A stretch of 64,000 bases of DNA. It comes from Thermoanaerobacteraceae bacterium. Lineage in GTDB: Bacteria > Bacillota > JADQBR01. Of the stretch, positions 16,641-25,791 are shown piece after piece. The translations under genes were made by a program, and so were the position numbers. Position 1 is the stretch's first letter; each line of letters starts with the position of its first letter. The DNA is taken from positions 1 through 64,000 of the forward strand of contig JACDOG010000010.1 of NCBI GenBank assembly GCA_017656305.1. The letters are read 5' to 3'. The notes beneath the pieces were generated by a model. The model was given only the letters and a program-made list of their open reading frames with translations. It searched no databases and was not told the DNA's origin.

Positions 16641-17435
16641 ATGTCAAAGGCCGGCTTACTGAGAGGAATAAGAGTGCTAATAATAGTGCTGTTTGCATTC
16701 ACCATTTTGGTTTTTGGTTTTAAATATGGAGCCAGTGATAAGGACAATGAGCTGGTTATTCTGGCTGCTTCCTCGCTTACCGACAGTTTTGCGGAACTGG
16801 CTCAGGCATTTGAGGCTGATAACCCTGGCATCAGGGTGAAATTGCATTTTGCCGGCACGCAAAAGCTACGGACCCAGGTGGAACAGGGAGTGCAGGCAGA
16901 CATATTTGCCGCAGCAAATCAGCGGCATGTGCAGGCCCTGGTAGAACAAGGACTGGTTTCTCAACCGCAGGTTTTTGCACATAACTGGCTGGTGCTGGTT
17001 GTTCCTGAGGACAATCCGGCGGGTATCAAAACCCTGAAGGATTTGGTGAAGCAGCACCGGCTGGTGCTGGCGCTGCCGGAAGTGCCGGTAGGCAGTTACA
17101 GCCGCCAGGTACTGCAAAAAGTGGAAGAGGATTTGGGCAATAATTATGCCGCCAAAGTGTTGGAGAACTTGGTATCGGAAGAAACCAGCGTCAGGAACGT
17201 GCTGACCAAAGTAGCCCTGGGTGAAGCAGATGCCGGGTTTGTTTACGGGACGGATTTGCACAGTGATTTGCAAGACCGGGTCCTGGCCATCCCGGTGCCC
17301 CGTAAATACAACGTTCAAGCTGGGTATTACATTACCAAGCTTATTGGCAGTGACAGTGCTGCTGCGCAACTGTTTATAGACTATGTGCTGTCTCGTAAGG
17401 GACAGGCAATTTTATCAGGTTACGGCTTCCAGTAA
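16641..17435 (+). CDS. modA: Molybdate ABC transporter substrate-binding protein ModA
   Basis: A 264-residue exported binding protein: N-terminal hydrophobic segment (about residues 10-30, uncleaved anchor or signal peptide, no lipobox Cys), then LVILAASSLTDSFAELAQAFE and ADIFAAANQRHV, the typical ModA oxyanion-binding N-terminus. Captures molybdate or tungstate outside the membrane. The start is ATG 16641, six bases after GGGGTG; GTG 16632 lies in that site. Same operon as mobB, followed by modB. Confidence 0.9.
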   Translation: MSKAGLLRGIRVLIIVLFAFTILVFGFKYGASDKDNELVILAASSLTDSFAELAQAFEADNPGIRVKLHFAGTQKLRTQVEQGVQADIFAAANQRHVQALVEQGLVSQPQVFAHNWLVLVVPEDNPAGIKTLKDLVKQHRLVLALPEVPVGSYSRQVLQKVEEDLGNNYAAKVLENLVSEETSVRNVLTKVALGEADAGFVYGTDLHSDLQDRVLAIPVPRKYNVQAGYYITKLIGSDSAAAQLFIDYVLSRKGQAILSGYGFQ

Positions 17436-17455
17436 GGCTGCGGGAGAGATGAGTT

Positions 17456-18244
17456 ATGCGTAAACTACAGGCGGTTGTTATTGTGCCCAGCCTCATCATG
17501 TTGTTATTTTTCCTCGTTCCGTTGGGAGCAATTTTTGTCAACCTGGACTTGATGCTGTTTTTGGCCAAACTTGCGCAGCCTATTGTCTACGAGGCGTTGT
17601 GGCTCAGTATTGTGACCAGTCTAACCAGCATGATTTTGGCTGCCTTCCTGGGAACTCCTTTAGCTTACCTGCTGGCGCGCGGGGATTTTAAGGGGAAAGT
17701 TTACCTGGAATCCCTGGTGGATTTGCCAATGGTGCTGCCGCCGGCAGTGGCAGGGGTGGCCCTGCTGTTGACTTTTGGACGCAACGGTCTCTTGGGGCGT
17801 TATTTGCCGTGGAGCATACCGTTTTCAACAGCTGCCGTAATTATTGCACAAACTTTTGTGGCGGCGCCGTTTTTTGTGCGGTCTGCGGTTAATAGTTTTG
17901 CCATGGTGGATGCCAACCTGGAGAAGGCTTCCTTAACACTGGGAGTGGATTCCTGGCGCACTTTCTGGCGGGTAACCATGCCGTTAAGCTTTCCCGGCCT
18001 TCTGGGCGGGGCGGTAATGAGCTGGGCACGTGCTTTGGGGGAGTTCGGGGCAACAATTATGTTTGCCGGCAACCTTCAGGGTGTCACAAGAACATTGCCG
18101 CTTGCTATTTATACTGCCATGGAAAGTGACCTGCAGGCAGCCATGGTGATTGCCGGTCTCATGATTATGTTTTCACTGCTGGTGTTAATCTTTACTAGGC
18201 GCGTGTTAAGGCTTAGCAGGGGAGTGGCCAAATGCTTAAGGTAA
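17456..18244 (+). CDS. modB: Molybdate ABC transporter permease ModB
   Basis: A 262-residue membrane protein with about five or six helices and the permease EAA-like loop before LGEFGATIMFAGN, characteristic of ModB. Forms the channel of the molybdate importer with ModC. Starts 20 bases after modA and overlaps modC by 13 bases. Confidence 0.92.
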   Translation: MRKLQAVVIVPSLIMLLFFLVPLGAIFVNLDLMLFLAKLAQPIVYEALWLSIVTSLTSMILAAFLGTPLAYLLARGDFKGKVYLESLVDLPMVLPPAVAGVALLLTFGRNGLLGRYLPWSIPFSTAAVIIAQTFVAAPFFVRSAVNSFAMVDANLEKASLTLGVDSWRTFWRVTMPLSFPGLLGGAVMSWARALGEFGATIMFAGNLQGVTRTLPLAIYTAMESDLQAAMVIAGLMIMFSLLVLIFTRRVLRLSRGVAKCLR

Positions 18245-19311
18245 ACGTTGTCAAAAAGTTGGGGGATTTTTTCTTGCAGGTTGATATGGAAATTGGCCGA
18301 GGCTTGACCGTCCTGCTCGGTCCTTCCGGCTGTGGCAAGTCGTCATTATTAAACCTGATTGCAGGACTGCTGCACCCGGATAGTGGAGATATCACGGCTA
18401 ACGGTCAGGTGTTTTTCCGTTCCCGATCGGGGCGGCCACAGGTATTGCCCATACACAGGCGGCGGGTGGGGTACGTGTTTCAATACCCGACCTTATTTCC
18501 CCACCTGACAGTTAAAGAAAATATTCTCTACAGTACCCGGGCAAAAGATGTACCGCAGCAGGAATTGGAACAGCTGCTGGACATTCTGCGCATAAAGGAG
18601 TTGGTGGATCGACTGCCTGCCCAGATTTCCGGGGGACAGGCCCAGCGGGTTGCTCTTGCCCGGGCGCTGGTTAGCCGCCCGCAGGTACTGTTGCTGGATG
18701 AGCCTTTTTCCGCCCTGGATAACTTTGTCCGCCACAAATTACGCCGTGACTTGGTAAAGGTATTGAAACACTATAACATTCCGGCTGTGTTTGTTACCCA
18801 TGATTTAGTGGAAGCCATAACTCTGGGGGATAAAATTGCTGTCATGGATGAGGGGCGCATTTTGCAGTATGATTCAGCGCACAAGGTATTTTCACAACCG
18901 GCCGGTCGTAAGGTTGCCCGCTTTGTGGGAATGCGAAATATTTATACCGGCCGGGTGGTGGATGTAGTTCCCCGGCAAAGTGTAACGGTAAAGGGTGAAA
19001 AGTTTACGGTAGAAATGGACTACCGGCCGGTAAGGATAGGGCAGCGGGTGGTGTTTGGCATTCGTCCGGAAAACGTACTTTACCTGCGCCCGGAAAGAGA
19101 CCAGCGTCCCAAGGAAAATACGTTGGAAGTTACCATCGTATCGGTATTTCCCCAGGGGGCACAGTACCAGCTGCTGCTGCGGGCTACTGCGGATGTTTAT
19201 GATGTGGAAATGCTGCTGCCGCGTCATGTGGTGGAAAAACGCAATCTCAAGCCCGGGGACAGGTGTCGGATTTCCCTGCCGCGCGAGTCCCTGCATTTGA
19301 TAGAAAAATAG
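18232..19311 (+). CDS. modC: Molybdate ABC transporter ATP-binding protein ModC
   Basis: A 359-residue ATPase: Walker A GPSGCGKSSLLN, signature ISGGQAQRVALARAL, Walker B VLLLDEPFSALD, H-loop VTHD; residues about 235-355 are a C-terminal TOBE/regulatory domain. Energises ModB for molybdate import. Its start lies inside the modB end, so it is translationally coupled. Last gene of the riboswitch-controlled operon. Confidence 0.92.
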   Translation: MLKVNVVKKLGDFFLQVDMEIGRGLTVLLGPSGCGKSSLLNLIAGLLHPDSGDITANGQVFFRSRSGRPQVLPIHRRRVGYVFQYPTLFPHLTVKENILYSTRAKDVPQQELEQLLDILRIKELVDRLPAQISGGQAQRVALARALVSRPQVLLLDEPFSALDNFVRHKLRRDLVKVLKHYNIPAVFVTHDLVEAITLGDKIAVMDEGRILQYDSAHKVFSQPAGRKVARFVGMRNIYTGRVVDVVPRQSVTVKGEKFTVEMDYRPVRIGQRVVFGIRPENVLYLRPERDQRPKENTLEVTIVSVFPQGAQYQLLLRATADVYDVEMLLPRHVVEKRNLKPGDRCRISLPRESLHLIEK

Positions 19312-19326
19312 GTATCCGTTCTGTTT

Positions 19327-19356
19327 AGCTTATACCGCTGGTGTGAGCTTTTTTCT
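19327..19356 (+). terminator. Likely terminator of the mod operon
   Basis: AGCTTATAC pairs imperfectly with GTGTGAGCT (19327-19349), followed by TTTTTTCTTT. Confidence 0.6.
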
Positions 19357-19448
19357 TTGCATAAACCCGGTTACTGCCATGTCGCAAGGCGTTATTATAT
19401 AGAATAACCCTTTTTAAAAAATGGCTAAATTAATATGACATATTTAGC

Positions 19449-19473
19449 AGGAAAAATATAAATAGTATCGAAC
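19449..19473 (+). promoter_or_regulatory. Possible sigma-H-type promoter before pckA
   Basis: AGGAAAA (19449-19455), 11 bases, then ATCGAAC (19467-19473). It shares the AGGAwww-N11-RnnGAA pattern seen before spo0F and the Moco operon. The -10 element ends in C rather than T. Confidence 0.35.
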
Positions 19474-19535
19474 ATTTTAAAAACGCGTTTAATATGTATA
19501 CATTATACTAAAAAATTGGTTAGAAGGGGAGAACG

Positions 19536-21116
19536 ATGGATATCAGTCAGCAGTTTCAAGCACTGGGTATTAACAGCCGGAGGAAAGTATATCGCAATCT
19601 ATCGGTATCCAAGCTGGTAGAAATGAGTTTGAGCAGAGGGGAAGGTGTGTTAACCGAAAGTGGTGCTTTATCCGTGTTGACGGGTAAATACACTGGTAGA
19701 TCTCCTCATGACAAATTTATCGTCAACGGTCCCGAGGTTAAGGACCAGATTGACTGGGGTGAAGTCAACAAGCCCATCAGCCAGGAAAAGTTTGAGCGTC
19801 TGTACTGGCGGCTGGCAGCCTACCTGCAGCAGCGGGATTTGTTTGTCTTTGACGGCTTTGCCGGTGCTGATCCCAAATACCGCCTGCCTATTCGTTTTAT
19901 CAATGAATATGCCTGGCAAAACCTGTTTGTACACCAGTTGTTTATTCGCCCTACGGAAGAGGAACTTGCAGAACACAGACCGCAGTTTACGTTAATAAGT
20001 GCTCCCGGGTTCCAGGCTGATCCGGAAATTGACGGTACCCGGTCGGAAGCTTTTGTGATTATCAACTTTGAAAAATGCCTGGTGATCATTGGCGGAACGC
20101 ATTATGCTGGGGAAATGAAGAAATCCATTTTTAGCGTTATGAATTACCTGCTGCCCCAGCAGGGTGTGCTGCCCATGCACTGTTCGGCAAACGTTGGGCC
20201 CAATGGCGACGTGGCCCTGTTTTTCGGCCTGTCCGGAACGGGCAAAACTACATTATCCGCTGATCCCAACAGGCGGCTGATCGGTGACGATGAACACGGC
20301 TGGGCGGATACTGGCATTTTTAACTTTGAAGGTGGTTGTTATGCCAAGTGTATCCGGCTGTCCCGGGAAAACGAGCCGCAAATATGGGAAGCCATTCGTT
20401 TTGGCACTGTGGTAGAAAATGTTGTGGTGGATGAAAACACCCGGCAGGTAGACTTTGACAGCGACAAGTATACTGAAAATACACGAGCGGGATATCCGGT
20501 GGACTATATTCCCGGTGTGGTCATACCGGGTGTTGGCGGACATCCGGAAACGGTGGTGTTCCTGACAGCGGATGCTTTTGGCGTACTGCCGCCCATAGCC
20601 AAACTTGACCAGGAACAGGCCATGTATTATTTCCTATCCGGTTATACCAGTAAATTGGCGGGTACGGAACGAGGTATCAAGGAACCCCAGGCTACCTTCT
20701 CGGCCTGCTTTGGAGCTCCGTTCCTACCGTTGTCGCCCATGACTTATGCGGAAATGCTGGGTGAACGTATAGAGCGTCACAATTCCAGGGTATTTCTTAT
20801 CAACACGGGCTGGTCTGGGGGTCCTTACGGCGTGGGTAAAAGGATAAACCTGGGTTATACCCGGGCAATGGTGGCCGCTGCATTGGATGGGCAGTTGGAT
20901 GATGTCCCCTACGAAAAAGACAACGTGTTTGGATTGGCCATTCCCCAAACCTGTCCGGGAGTCCCCGACTATGTTTTAAACCCGCGTAATACCTGGGAAG
21001 ATAAGGAAGCTTATGACTTAAAGGCCAGGGAACTGGCCCGCAGATTTGCTGACAATTTCAAGCGGTTCTCCGGTGTACCGCAAAAAGTGAGGGAAGCAGG
21101 ACCGGTTGTCCGGTAG
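19536..21116 (+). CDS. pckA: Phosphoenolpyruvate carboxykinase (ATP)
   Basis: A 526-residue enzyme of the ATP-dependent family, normal length. The kinase loop [15 protein letters not shown] and the metal motif LIGDDEHGW are intact, as are [12 protein letters not shown] near the N-terminus and [13 protein letters not shown]. Interconverts oxaloacetate plus ATP and PEP plus CO2, linking acetate or lactate carbon to gluconeogenesis. The start is ATG 19536 with AAGGGGAGA upstream. Monocistronic, with a terminator after the stop. Confidence 0.95.
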   Translation: MDISQQFQALGINSRRKVYRNLSVSKLVEMSLSRGEGVLTESGALSVLTGKYTGRSPHDKFIVNGPEVKDQIDWGEVNKPISQEKFERLYWRLAAYLQQRDLFVFDGFAGADPKYRLPIRFINEYAWQNLFVHQLFIRPTEEELAEHRPQFTLISAPGFQADPEIDGTRSEAFVIINFEKCLVIIGGTHYAGEMKKSIFSVMNYLLPQQGVLPMHCSANVGPNGDVALFFGLSGTGKTTLSADPNRRLIGDDEHGWADTGIFNFEGGCYAKCIRLSRENEPQIWEAIRFGTVVENVVVDENTRQVDFDSDKYTENTRAGYPVDYIPGVVIPGVGGHPETVVFLTADAFGVLPPIAKLDQEQAMYYFLSGYTSKLAGTERGIKEPQATFSACFGAPFLPLSPMTYAEMLGERIERHNSRVFLINTGWSGGPYGVGKRINLGYTRAMVAAALDGQLDDVPYEKDNVFGLAIPQTCPGVPDYVLNPRNTWEDKEAYDLKARELARRFADNFKRFSGVPQKVREAGPVVR

Positions 21117-21160
21117 AAAACAGCCTGTTGGTATGGCCACCTTTATCAAGTGGTGCAGGC

Positions 21161-21183
21161 CCGGCAGTAGTTGCCGTTTTTTT
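21161..21183 (+). terminator. Terminator of pckA
   Basis: CGGCA (21162-21166) pairs with TGCCG (21172-21176) and is followed by seven T; a second small hairpin (GCCAC/GTGGT) lies just upstream. Confidence 0.65.
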
Positions 21184-21294
21184 ACTTAACATGTGCGAAA
21201 ATTTCGCAAAGTATAATGGTACTGATTTAGTATTAAAATTTGCTTTTGGTTTAGGAGGATTTTCTGCAGTGGTGTCGAAATATATTATGGAAAG

Positions 21295-21493
21295 ATTTTC
21301 TATGCCAAGAGGTAAAAGCTAAGCCATGAAGCTAATTTAGTGATGATGCTTTGTTATAAGTAAGCAGCAAATATGTAACAACTTGGGAGATGGATTTTCT
21401 ATAACCCCTTATCTTAGCCAGAATCGTTGGCTTTTTTAATCACTATGGTGGCAAGAAGGGGTTTTCCTTCTGCCTATAAACTACTTTAACAGA
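21295..21493 (+). promoter_or_regulatory. Structured 5' leader of the hexahaem cytochrome gene (copy 2 of 2)
   Basis: Repeats the 9944-10048 leader: CAAGAGGTAAAAGCTAAGCC at the 5' side, then CGTTGGCTTT, ACTATGGTGGC, AGAAGGGGTTTTCCTTCT and CTATAAACTACTTTAACAG at the 3' side. The second hairpin is opened here by about 95 inserted bases (about 21328-21422) while its closing pairs AAGCCA/TGGCTT are kept. The remaining ends are nearly identical and run up to the ribosome site. Confidence 0.6.
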
Positions 21494-21508
21494 AAGGAGG
21501 TGAAAGGT

Positions 21509-22417
21509 TTGCGCAAAGGTAAAGTGCTTCTACTTCTTTTAGGTGTGCTTGTCATGACTGCTTTACTGGTAGCCGGTTGCGGTGGCCAAAATGCTGAAGA
21601 ACCAGAACAAGACCAGCAGCAGGCTGCCCAGGAACAGCAGCAAAATGATGAGCAGGCTCAACAAGAAGCCAAGGAAGAGCAGGGGGCAGAAAAAGAGCAG
21701 CCGGAAGAGGCAAAACAGGAAGAGCAGGCTTCTGGTGGAGAAGCTCAGGGTGAAAAAGAAGAAATCACTTACGTCTCTTCCGATGAAAAAGCCGAAGGCT
21801 GCGTAAGCTGTCACATAAAGGTGAGCGAGGAAAAAGATTACACGCTTACTGCGGAAATGGCAGCTATGAACAAGGAATTTAACCATCCACAACTGGAGGT
21901 TGAAGGGCCGCAGGATTGTCTCACCTGCCATCAGGATGGAGACAACTCCCTGGATAAGGTACTGCACAAGGCACACCTGACCGGGGAAGAAAACCATTTT
22001 GTCAGCAACTATGACGGAAGCTGCGTGCACTGCCACACTTTAACCGCTGACAACGAAATGGTTGTTAAAGGTTTGGCCCAGGATGTAGAACTGCAGGTGA
22101 TCAAATCTTCCAGCAAGGACTTTGGCAAGGAAAATTGTAACAGCTGTCACAGAAAAGTCAGCGAGGAAAAAGACTATACTCTCACTGCTGAACTGAAGGC
22201 TATGAAGGAAGAATTCAACCATCCAGCTATGGAAGTTAAAAACGGTGAAGACTGCCTCACCTGCCATAAGCCGGATGGAGATAATCCTCTGGATAAGGCG
22301 GTACATAAAGTACACCTGACTGGGGAAGACAACCACTTCGTTTCCAATTACGGTGGAAGCTGCCGCAACTGCCACGCAGTAGCAGAAACCGGGGAAATGA
22401 CTACCAAATTGAAATAA
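21509..22417 (+). CDS. Hexahaem c-type cytochrome lipoprotein with internal duplication
   Basis: A 302-residue exported protein: signal peptide with lipobox LVAGC, a Glu/Gln-rich flexible stretch (about residues 25-85), then two homologous units of about 100 residues, each with three CxxCH motifs (CVSCH, CLTCH, CVHCH; CNSCH, CLTCH, CRNCH) and the shared stretches VSEEKDYTLTAE and HLTGE-NHFVSNY-GSC. The first unit continues into a short spacer before the second. TTG 21509 is preferred because it is eight bases from AAGGAGG; GTG 21500 overlaps that site. Surface electron carrier by inference; the partner is unknown. Confidence 0.87.
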   Translation: MRKGKVLLLLLGVLVMTALLVAGCGGQNAEEPEQDQQQAAQEQQQNDEQAQQEAKEEQGAEKEQPEEAKQEEQASGGEAQGEKEEITYVSSDEKAEGCVSCHIKVSEEKDYTLTAEMAAMNKEFNHPQLEVEGPQDCLTCHQDGDNSLDKVLHKAHLTGEENHFVSNYDGSCVHCHTLTADNEMVVKGLAQDVELQVIKSSSKDFGKENCNSCHRKVSEEKDYTLTAELKAMKEEFNHPAMEVKNGEDCLTCHKPDGDNPLDKAVHKVHLTGEDNHFVSNYGGSCRNCHAVAETGEMTTKLK

Positions 22418-22426
22418 GCTAAGTTC

Positions 22427-22460
22427 AAGGGATGCCGCAAAGGCATCCCTTTAAAAATTT
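22427..22460 (+). terminator. Terminator of the hexahaem cytochrome gene
   Basis: AAGGGATGCC (22427-22436) pairs perfectly with GGCATCCCTT (22442-22451), followed by a T/A-rich tail. Confidence 0.85.
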
Positions 22461-22827
22461 CCCCCAAAAGGTATAGACATGAGAATAGTTATCATTTATA
22501 ATTAATTATGTAAAAGAAAAGTTGGCAGGATTTATTTTTTGCCAATCAAATAAGAATAAATATCAATTACCAATTGGAAAGGATGCGAATTAGTAAGGTT
22601 TTTGCCCTGTAAATACTGGTTTTTGAAATTCACAAATTCTTAATAATTTCATCAAAACTTTCTAATAAAAATATGCGATACTATCTCTAGCACCTCCTAA
22701 GTGCCCACCCCCAAAAAATTGAAGCACTTGTATGTCCCCCTATAATTGCCTGGCCGCCGGTCAGGCAATTATAATTTTTATATGGACGGCGTGAAGGAGG
22801 GGAAGGGTTTCTTATGTCCGGCTAATT
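22461..22827 (+). other. AT-rich non-coding region with a strong palindrome
   Basis: No coding frame is supported. TATAATTGCCTG (22741-22752) pairs perfectly with CAGGCAATTATA (22762-22773), with ATTTTTAT after it on the plus strand; it could be a terminator for an unannotated plus-strand transcript or for the convergent minus-strand gene. A second hairpin TTGGCA/TGCCAA lies at about 22523-22544. Confidence 0.5.
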
Positions 22828-23286
22828 TTATTTATCTGCGGGTACTCTATAACCGTATCTCACTGCGATGAAGGCTGCAGTAATGCCGTAAGCAAGGTGC
22901 CCGACCAGAAATGACAGAAGCGTACCCGTATCCGTTCTGACCAAGCTCAGGCACGGGGTAAAGTATGCAATAAGGCCGATATTGACCAGCCACACGGCGC
23001 CCCCGAAGCCCAGGCCTTTGCTAAAGTGGTAGTCCGGGCCTGTTATTTCCAGGGCATAAGAAAATGGTAGAAAAAAAAGAATGCTGCATAACAAGTGAGT
23101 TACCAGACCGACAACGGTTCCACCTGCGGTGGTTAAAAGACCTGCCGGGAGAAAAAGTGACGCGGCAAAAGAGGTTAGAGTTACCTTGGAGAAACCCAGA
23201 TAGAATGCTATTTGGATGATTACTGCCTTGATAATTCCTCCGGCCACACCGGCGGCACCGGCTAGTATCAATTTATCCCTTATCAT
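22828..23286 (-). CDS. Hypothetical four-helix membrane protein
   Basis: A 152-residue protein, strongly hydrophobic, with about four membrane helices and Gly/Ala-rich helix starts (GAAGVAGGIIKAV), no catalytic motif, and a short basic C-terminus. The layout recalls small uncharacterised Firmicutes membrane proteins (YqhR or DUF6789-like), but I do not assign a family. Good ribosome site (GGAGGTG) before ATG 23286. Single gene; its upstream region contains the long imperfect inverted repeat. Confidence 0.7.
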   Translation of the reverse strand: MIRDKLILAGAAGVAGGIIKAVIIQIAFYLGFSKVTLTSFAASLFLPAGLLTTAGGTVVGLVTHLLCSILFFLPFSYALEITGPDYHFSKGLGFGGAVWLVNIGLIAYFTPCLSLVRTDTGTLLSFLVGHLAYGITAAFIAVRYGYRVPADK

Positions 23287-23437
23287 TACTGCACCTCCGT
23301 AGCTATATGCCGTATGAAATCTTGCGGTGATAAATATATTCTAAGGATTATTTTTTGTTGCCGGCTGTTATTTATGCTTAAGTTAATCGGATTTTATCAA
23401 CTTAGGTAAAGACTGCAAACTTCCCAAGTTGAAAAAA

Positions 23438-23612
23438 GACTGATGCTAACACGGCGGAGGGCTTAGGCCGGCCCGGCACTCAGTCGTACAGGCAGCAGTG
23501 TATTTTACGCTTTGTTAACAAATACAAAAATAAAAATTTTATTCGACGTTTTGCCTGTGACTGGGTGCCGGGTTTGCGCAAGGCCTCATGACCACACGTG
23601 TTAACATCAGTC
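23438..23612. repeat. Long imperfect inverted repeat (about 60-nt arms)
   Basis: The left arm (23438-23494) and right arm (23552-23612) are inverse copies. Outer ends GACTGATGyTAACACG match 15 of 16, inner parts CCCGGCACyCAGTC and ACAGGCA match, and the middle of the arms has diverged. The 57-nt centre is AT-rich. It could fold into one large hairpin RNA or be a MITE-like element; no ORF inside. Confidence 0.65.
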
Positions 23613-23648
23613 GTAGGGTGTTTAACGAAATCCTATTTTAACATTGCG

Positions 23649-24644
23649 TTAATGAAACTTAAAAATAGCACCGACAAATACCAGGTAGAACAGTCCGCTG
23701 GTGACCAGGTTCAGCGGGTGCAGCCGGCCACGGGTTTTTAACAACAGGAATACCGAGCAGGTGGAGATTAGGGCCAATACTGCACTGAGTAACGCCAGCG
23801 GTGACAGTTGCCAGGGTGTGAAGCTGATGCCAAATGCCGGAATGATAGAGCTTTGAAAGACCATTGCGCCGGTAATATTCCCCAGCGCCAAAGTATCCTT
23901 GTGATTTTTTATCCAGATGACGCTGTTGAACTTTTCCGGTAACTCCGTAGCAATGGGTACAATAATTAGGGCCAGCACAAATGCCGGTAAATCTATCATG
24001 TGAGCCAGCTCTTCAATGGCGCTGACAAACAGGTGTGCACCTAAAATGATGCTTCCCAGCGCTACGGCAGCTTGCAAGATGACCCAGCTTAATTCCAGGT
24101 TGGTGCTTTTGCGCCTGAAATAAAGCGGTGCCAGTTCCTCGTCTCCCATGCTGGCATCGTCTCGTAAGATTTTGTATACGTAAAACATGTAGGTACTTAT
24201 CAGCAACAGGGAAATACCATATTTAATAACTATTACCGGTATAAACGCGGCCATGATTGCCAAAGAGTAAACGGGGAGAAAGAAGCTCAAATCTCTCAGT
24301 ATAATCCTTTTGTTAACCTGTATTTCCAGGCGTTCCTGGTCGCGGTGCCTGAAGATGATGGCTGCCGTACCGGCTAAAGCCATGGCAAGAGTTGACAGCA
24401 TAAAAGGTGCTCCCAGAATGGCACCGATACCAATCTCGTGTGATTCCGTACCGGTTCCAGATACAATGGCGATAACGGGGATTATCGATTCGGGCAGCGC
24501 TGTACCCACGGCGGCCAGAATGCTGCCCACTGCACCTTCGGACAAATTGAGTTTCTTGCCCAGCCACTCCACGCCGTTTGTGAAAAGCTCCGCACTTGCC
24601 AGAATGATTGTCAGAGAGCCTAGTAATGTAATTACTACCAACAC
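23649..24644 (-). CDS. CaCA-family cation exchanger (Na+/Ca2+ exchanger type), Mn-riboswitch controlled
   Basis: A 331-residue membrane protein with about ten helices in two repeats, each carrying an alpha-repeat signature of the calcium/cation antiporter superfamily (ALPESIIPVIAIVSGTG in the first, ATELPEKFNSVIW in the second), with a hydrophilic loop near residue 160. The start is GTG 24644, eight bases after AGGAGTGG. It is preceded on the same strand by a yybP-ykoY (manganese) riboswitch and terminator, so Mn2+ export or Mn/Ca exchange is a reasonable inference. Confidence 0.87.
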   Translation of the reverse strand: MLVVITLLGSLTIILASAELFTNGVEWLGKKLNLSEGAVGSILAAVGTALPESIIPVIAIVSGTGTESHEIGIGAILGAPFMLSTLAMALAGTAAIIFRHRDQERLEIQVNKRIILRDLSFFLPVYSLAIMAAFIPVIVIKYGISLLLISTYMFYVYKILRDDASMGDEELAPLYFRRKSTNLELSWVILQAAVALGSIILGAHLFVSAIEELAHMIDLPAFVLALIIVPIATELPEKFNSVIWIKNHKDTLALGNITGAMVFQSSIIPAFGISFTPWQLSPLALLSAVLALISTCSVFLLLKTRGRLHPLNLVTSGLFYLVFVGAIFKFH

Positions 24645-24703
24645 TGCTTACCACTCCTTTTGTGATTTTATTTACCAAAGTCTTGTCGGTTCCGTGCAGT
24701 AAC

Positions 24704-24750
24704 AAAAAAGACCTCCACTTTTTCCGCAAACAAAAGAAAAAGTGAAGGTC
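24704..24750 (-). terminator. Terminator of the manganese riboswitch expression platform
   Basis: On the minus strand GACCT-CACTTTTTC pairs with GAAAAAGTG-AGGTC and is followed by TTTTTT (24704-24709). The 5' side overlaps the conserved GCGAGACC end of the aptamer, so binding can free or block the hairpin. Confidence 0.85.
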
Positions 24751-24843
24751 TCGCTTACCACACGGGTAGATAAAGCCGGGCCGTCAGGGCCGCAATGACG
24801 ACTTTATCACCGGGAAAAATCCCGGCAGCTACTCCCCTTGGTA
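24747..24843 (-). promoter_or_regulatory. yybP-ykoY (Mn2+) riboswitch aptamer
   Basis: Read on the minus strand, the conserved blocks appear in order: AAGGGGAGTAGC, a CCGGG/CCCGG stem, AAAGTCGTCA, GACGGCCCGGCTTTATC, and GCGAGACC. These are the invariant parts of the yybP-ykoY class, known to sense Mn2+. It leads into the cation exchanger gene. Confidence 0.88.
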
Positions 24844-24908
24844 TTCAGTTCGTAGTTATTTTACTCAGTTCTATACACTTTGTCAACTGGTTGATAACAT
24901 TTAATTAG

Positions 24909-25724
24909 TTATTTTGCCGGTGCCAGGGTAAACTCCAGGCTATTTATTTTACTGCCGTCTTTGGCGCTGGTTGAGAATAAAACCAGTTTTTCGGCTGCTG
25001 GCGGGATATCTTTTATTCTTAACTGGAATGCTCCCCAATCGGGTGCGCCTGCCTCGGTAATGATTATACCTTCGTCAATGACGTTTCCTTGGGTGTCGCG
25101 AATAAAGTAAGCCAGACTGCCTTCAAATGCCCTGGCAATACCCCGTACGGTAACTTGGCCGGAACGGTACTGAAAATTCAATACGGCGATATTTTCGTTT
25201 CTGCTTTCAAAATCGTTAATGTCTCCTTCCAAACCAATAATTCTGGGGATAACCGTTTTGCCGTCGGCGGTTGTGAATACAACAGGTTCCTGTACAACTC
25301 CCTCAACCGCTTCTACCGCGTAGGGATAGGTCAGTGCCTCGGTAACCATTTCACCCGGCTTGGGCTCCGAAAATTCCACCCTGACAATTGTTTTATCTGC
25401 TTTTTGTTCAATATTCCTTATTTTAACGTGGTACCCTCCGGAAGGTTTTTCTCCCCAGCTCACCATGAAGAACGTTTTCCCATCCACAACTCTATAGTCT
25501 GCTGCAAACAGCGGTTTGAATGTGTTCAGCCAGGTAGAGACTTCTTCGGGGTAAGCCTGGTGTTGCGGTGCATTGTCCTGGTCCGGAGCCTGGATTGGTT
25601 TTTCCTGCAGCGGAGTACCGGAATTTTCGTTTGACGTGTTGTTTGCAGGTTTGTCATTGCAGCCGGAAACCAGCAGTGAAAGCATTACTAAAGCTAAGAG
25701 ACAAAACAGGGCAATTTTTTTCAT
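24909..25724 (-). CDS. Lipoprotein with PrcB-like and Gmad2 domains
   Basis: A 271-residue exported lipoprotein: signal peptide with lipobox LLVSGC (Cys22), a linker rich in Asn, Pro and Gln, a PrcB_C-like domain (about residues 75-150, GGYHVKIRNIEQKADKTIV), and a C-terminal Gmad2 immunoglobulin-like domain (about 175-270). Gmad domains are common in spore-forming Firmicutes in envelope and germination proteins. The start is ATG 25724 after AAGGAGATAT. Single gene with a CRP/FNR-type palindrome about 70 bases upstream. Confidence 0.8.
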   Translation of the reverse strand: MKKIALFCLLALVMLSLLVSGCNDKPANNTSNENSGTPLQEKPIQAPDQDNAPQHQAYPEEVSTWLNTFKPLFAADYRVVDGKTFFMVSWGEKPSGGYHVKIRNIEQKADKTIVRVEFSEPKPGEMVTEALTYPYAVEAVEGVVQEPVVFTTADGKTVIPRIIGLEGDINDFESRNENIAVLNFQYRSGQVTVRGIARAFEGSLAYFIRDTQGNVIDEGIIITEAGAPDWGAFQLRIKDIPPAAEKLVLFSTSAKDGSKINSLEFTLAPAK

Positions 25725-25791
25725 GATGATATCTCCTTCCCAAAGGTTTCAAGAAATTGTGTCCTTTTTGTAAAATATTAATAAAATCGAG

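Noticed and set aside
21128-21322. 64-codon frame between pckA and the hexahaem gene
   Set aside because: It runs across the pckA terminator and into the shared leader; composition and start context do not support a protein.
22741-22782. Terminator of the four-helix membrane protein gene
   Set aside because: The palindrome is perfect, but on the minus strand it is followed by G rather than T, so I record it only as a hairpin.
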